From Actinomycetes bacterium (GTDB taxonomy: Bacteria; Actinomycetota; Thermoleophilia; Solirubrobacterales; 70-9): a DNA stretch of 6,543 nucleotides. The stretch is taken from contig JAEYSQ010000075.1 in assembly GCA_023434465.1 (NCBI GenBank), positions 1 through 6,543 on the forward strand, read 5' to 3'. A model generated the notes under the pieces. It saw only the letters and a program-made list of their open reading frames with translations. It was not told the origin of the DNA and ran no database searches. The stretch's first letter is position 1. Each line of letters opens with the position of its first letter. Shown piece after piece: positions 5,870 to 6,543 of the stretch. The position numbers were made by a program, and so were the translations under genes.

Positions 5870-6543
5870 TCATGCCGCTCTCCTCGAGTGACCGGAGCGC
5901 CGGAGCGCCGCGACCCACTCGTCGGAGTTGATTCGACCGGTCGCCAGATCGGCGAGGCCGGTCAGTGCCTCAGCCGGACAGCCGGCTGCGGCGACGGTCG
6001 TGGCGATCTGCGGGACCGAGTCGAGAGCCTCGGAAGCCTGACCGATGGTTTCCCGGATCTGGTCGGGGGCGCTGCCCTTGCCGAGCAGCTCACCGGCCCG
6101 GCGGTTGCGGCTGCCGGAGGCCATGACCGTCGCCAGCAGGTCCCCGACCCCGGCCAGACCGTTGAATGTCTCCAGGTCGGCTCCGTTTCTCACCGCGTAG
6201 CCGACGCACTCGTCCCAGACCGCAGCGGCAGCGATTCCAGCCGCATTCAGACCATGCGGTTCCGCTGCGGCGGCGGCCAGCACGGCAGCGTTCTTGGCCG
6301 CTCCCGCCATCTCCACGCCGACCACGTCACGGGAGCGCTCGCAAACCAGGCCGGCCCGGTCGAACACGTCACCAAGCTGCGCCCGGAGGTCGGAGTTGCC
6401 GCTGCCGAGAACCAAAGCGGCTGAGCCGGAGACCGCCTCCCGGGCATGGGCCGGACCGCCGAGGCAGGAAACTCCTCGCGAGCGGATTCGCTCGCTCACG
6501 TACTCGGACGGCAACTGCCCCTTGGGGGCGATCAGCCCCTTGG
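5870..6543 (-). CDS. gpsA: NAD(P)-dependent glycerol-3-phosphate dehydrogenase, C-terminal part (5' partial)
   Basis: GpsA reduces dihydroxyacetone phosphate to sn-glycerol-3-phosphate, the backbone for phospholipids. The frame runs off the right edge, beginning KGLIAPKGQLPSEY, so the N-terminal Rossmann fold is missing and the TTG at 6514 is not the start. Family signatures present are KGL, GGPAHAREA, VEMAGAAKN with the catalytic Lys-Asn (codon about 6293-6295), GLAGVGDLLAT with Asp and Thr, SRNRRAGELLGKG with the substrate/cofactor Arg-Asn, and QASEALDSV. The spacing Asp-(3)-Thr-(6)-Arg matches E. coli GpsA. Odd point: the block that normally reads like ALITRGLAEM after the catalytic Lys is here GIAAAAVWDECV, so this is a divergent member and a paralogue is possible. 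The sigma factor gene starts 45 bp downstream on the same strand. Confidence 0.9.
   Translation of the reverse strand, partial: KGLIAPKGQLPSEYVSERIRSRGVSCLGGPAHAREAVSGSAALVLGSGNSDLRAQLGDVFDRAGLVCERSRDVVGVEMAGAAKNAAVLAAAAAEPHGLNAAGIAAAAVWDECVGYAVRNGADLETFNGLAGVGDLLATVMASGSRNRRAGELLGKGSAPDQIRETIGQASEALDSVPQIATTVAAAGCPAEALTGLADLATGRINSDEWVAALRRSGHSRRAA

Noticed and set aside
5498..6424. Long plus-strand open frame (308 codons) opposite gpsA and the sigma gene
   Set aside because: It is antisense to two genes with clear family motifs and reads as a composition-driven product without recognisable domains. Long antisense frames are expected at this GC content.

Overview
The window is about 6.5 kb of GC-rich, densely coded bacterial DNA with nine protein genes and no RNA gene, CRISPR array or mobile element that I can recognise. 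The style points to a deep-branching actinomycete, most likely Thermoleophilia/Solirubrobacterales. The pointers are the very basic Lys/Arg-rich C-terminal domain of the first protein, the actinobacterial-type zinc-finger rhomboid, an ECF sigma factor paired with a small Cys-free membrane protein, and several genes with a TAnnnT element almost touching the start codon instead of a clear Shine-Dalgarno site. The taxonomic call is inference from protein style.

Layout. (1) 3-995 (+): 3' part of a surface or secreted protein with a Thr/Pro/Gly triplet spacer and a strongly basic C-terminal domain. (2) 1025-1058: a perfect 15-bp hairpin terminator between convergent genes. (3) 1084-2256 (-): FadA5-like thiolase. 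(4) 2257-2375: divergent control region with three TTGAC half-sites forming two overlapping inverted repeats. (5) 2376-3203 (+): 3-hydroxyacyl-CoA dehydrogenase whose Rossmann motif looks NADP-type. (6) 3200-3478 (-): pterin-4a-carbinolamine dehydratase, overlapping the dehydrogenase end. (7) 3544-4409 (-): zinc-finger rhomboid protease broken by an apparent one-base deletion near 3831. (8) 4467-4979 (+): DUF4383-like four-helix membrane protein with an Arg-rich tail. (9) Reading leftward from the right edge: gpsA (partial, 6543-5870), an ECF-type sigma factor (5824-5258) and a 93-residue single-pass membrane protein (5265-4984) whose start overlaps the sigma stop.

How they fit together. The divergent thiolase and dehydrogenase carry out the last two steps of beta-oxidation (or, run in reverse, acetoacetyl-CoA formation and reduction). 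They appear to share one operator of the type bound by TetR-family lipid regulators. The sigma factor and its overlapping membrane partner look like a sigma/anti-sigma pair without the usual zinc anti-sigma motif, co-transcribed behind gpsA. The remaining genes look like housekeeping or membrane functions with no obvious pathway link. No complete new multi-gene system is evident. The most promising leads are the sigma/membrane-protein pair and the shared operator.
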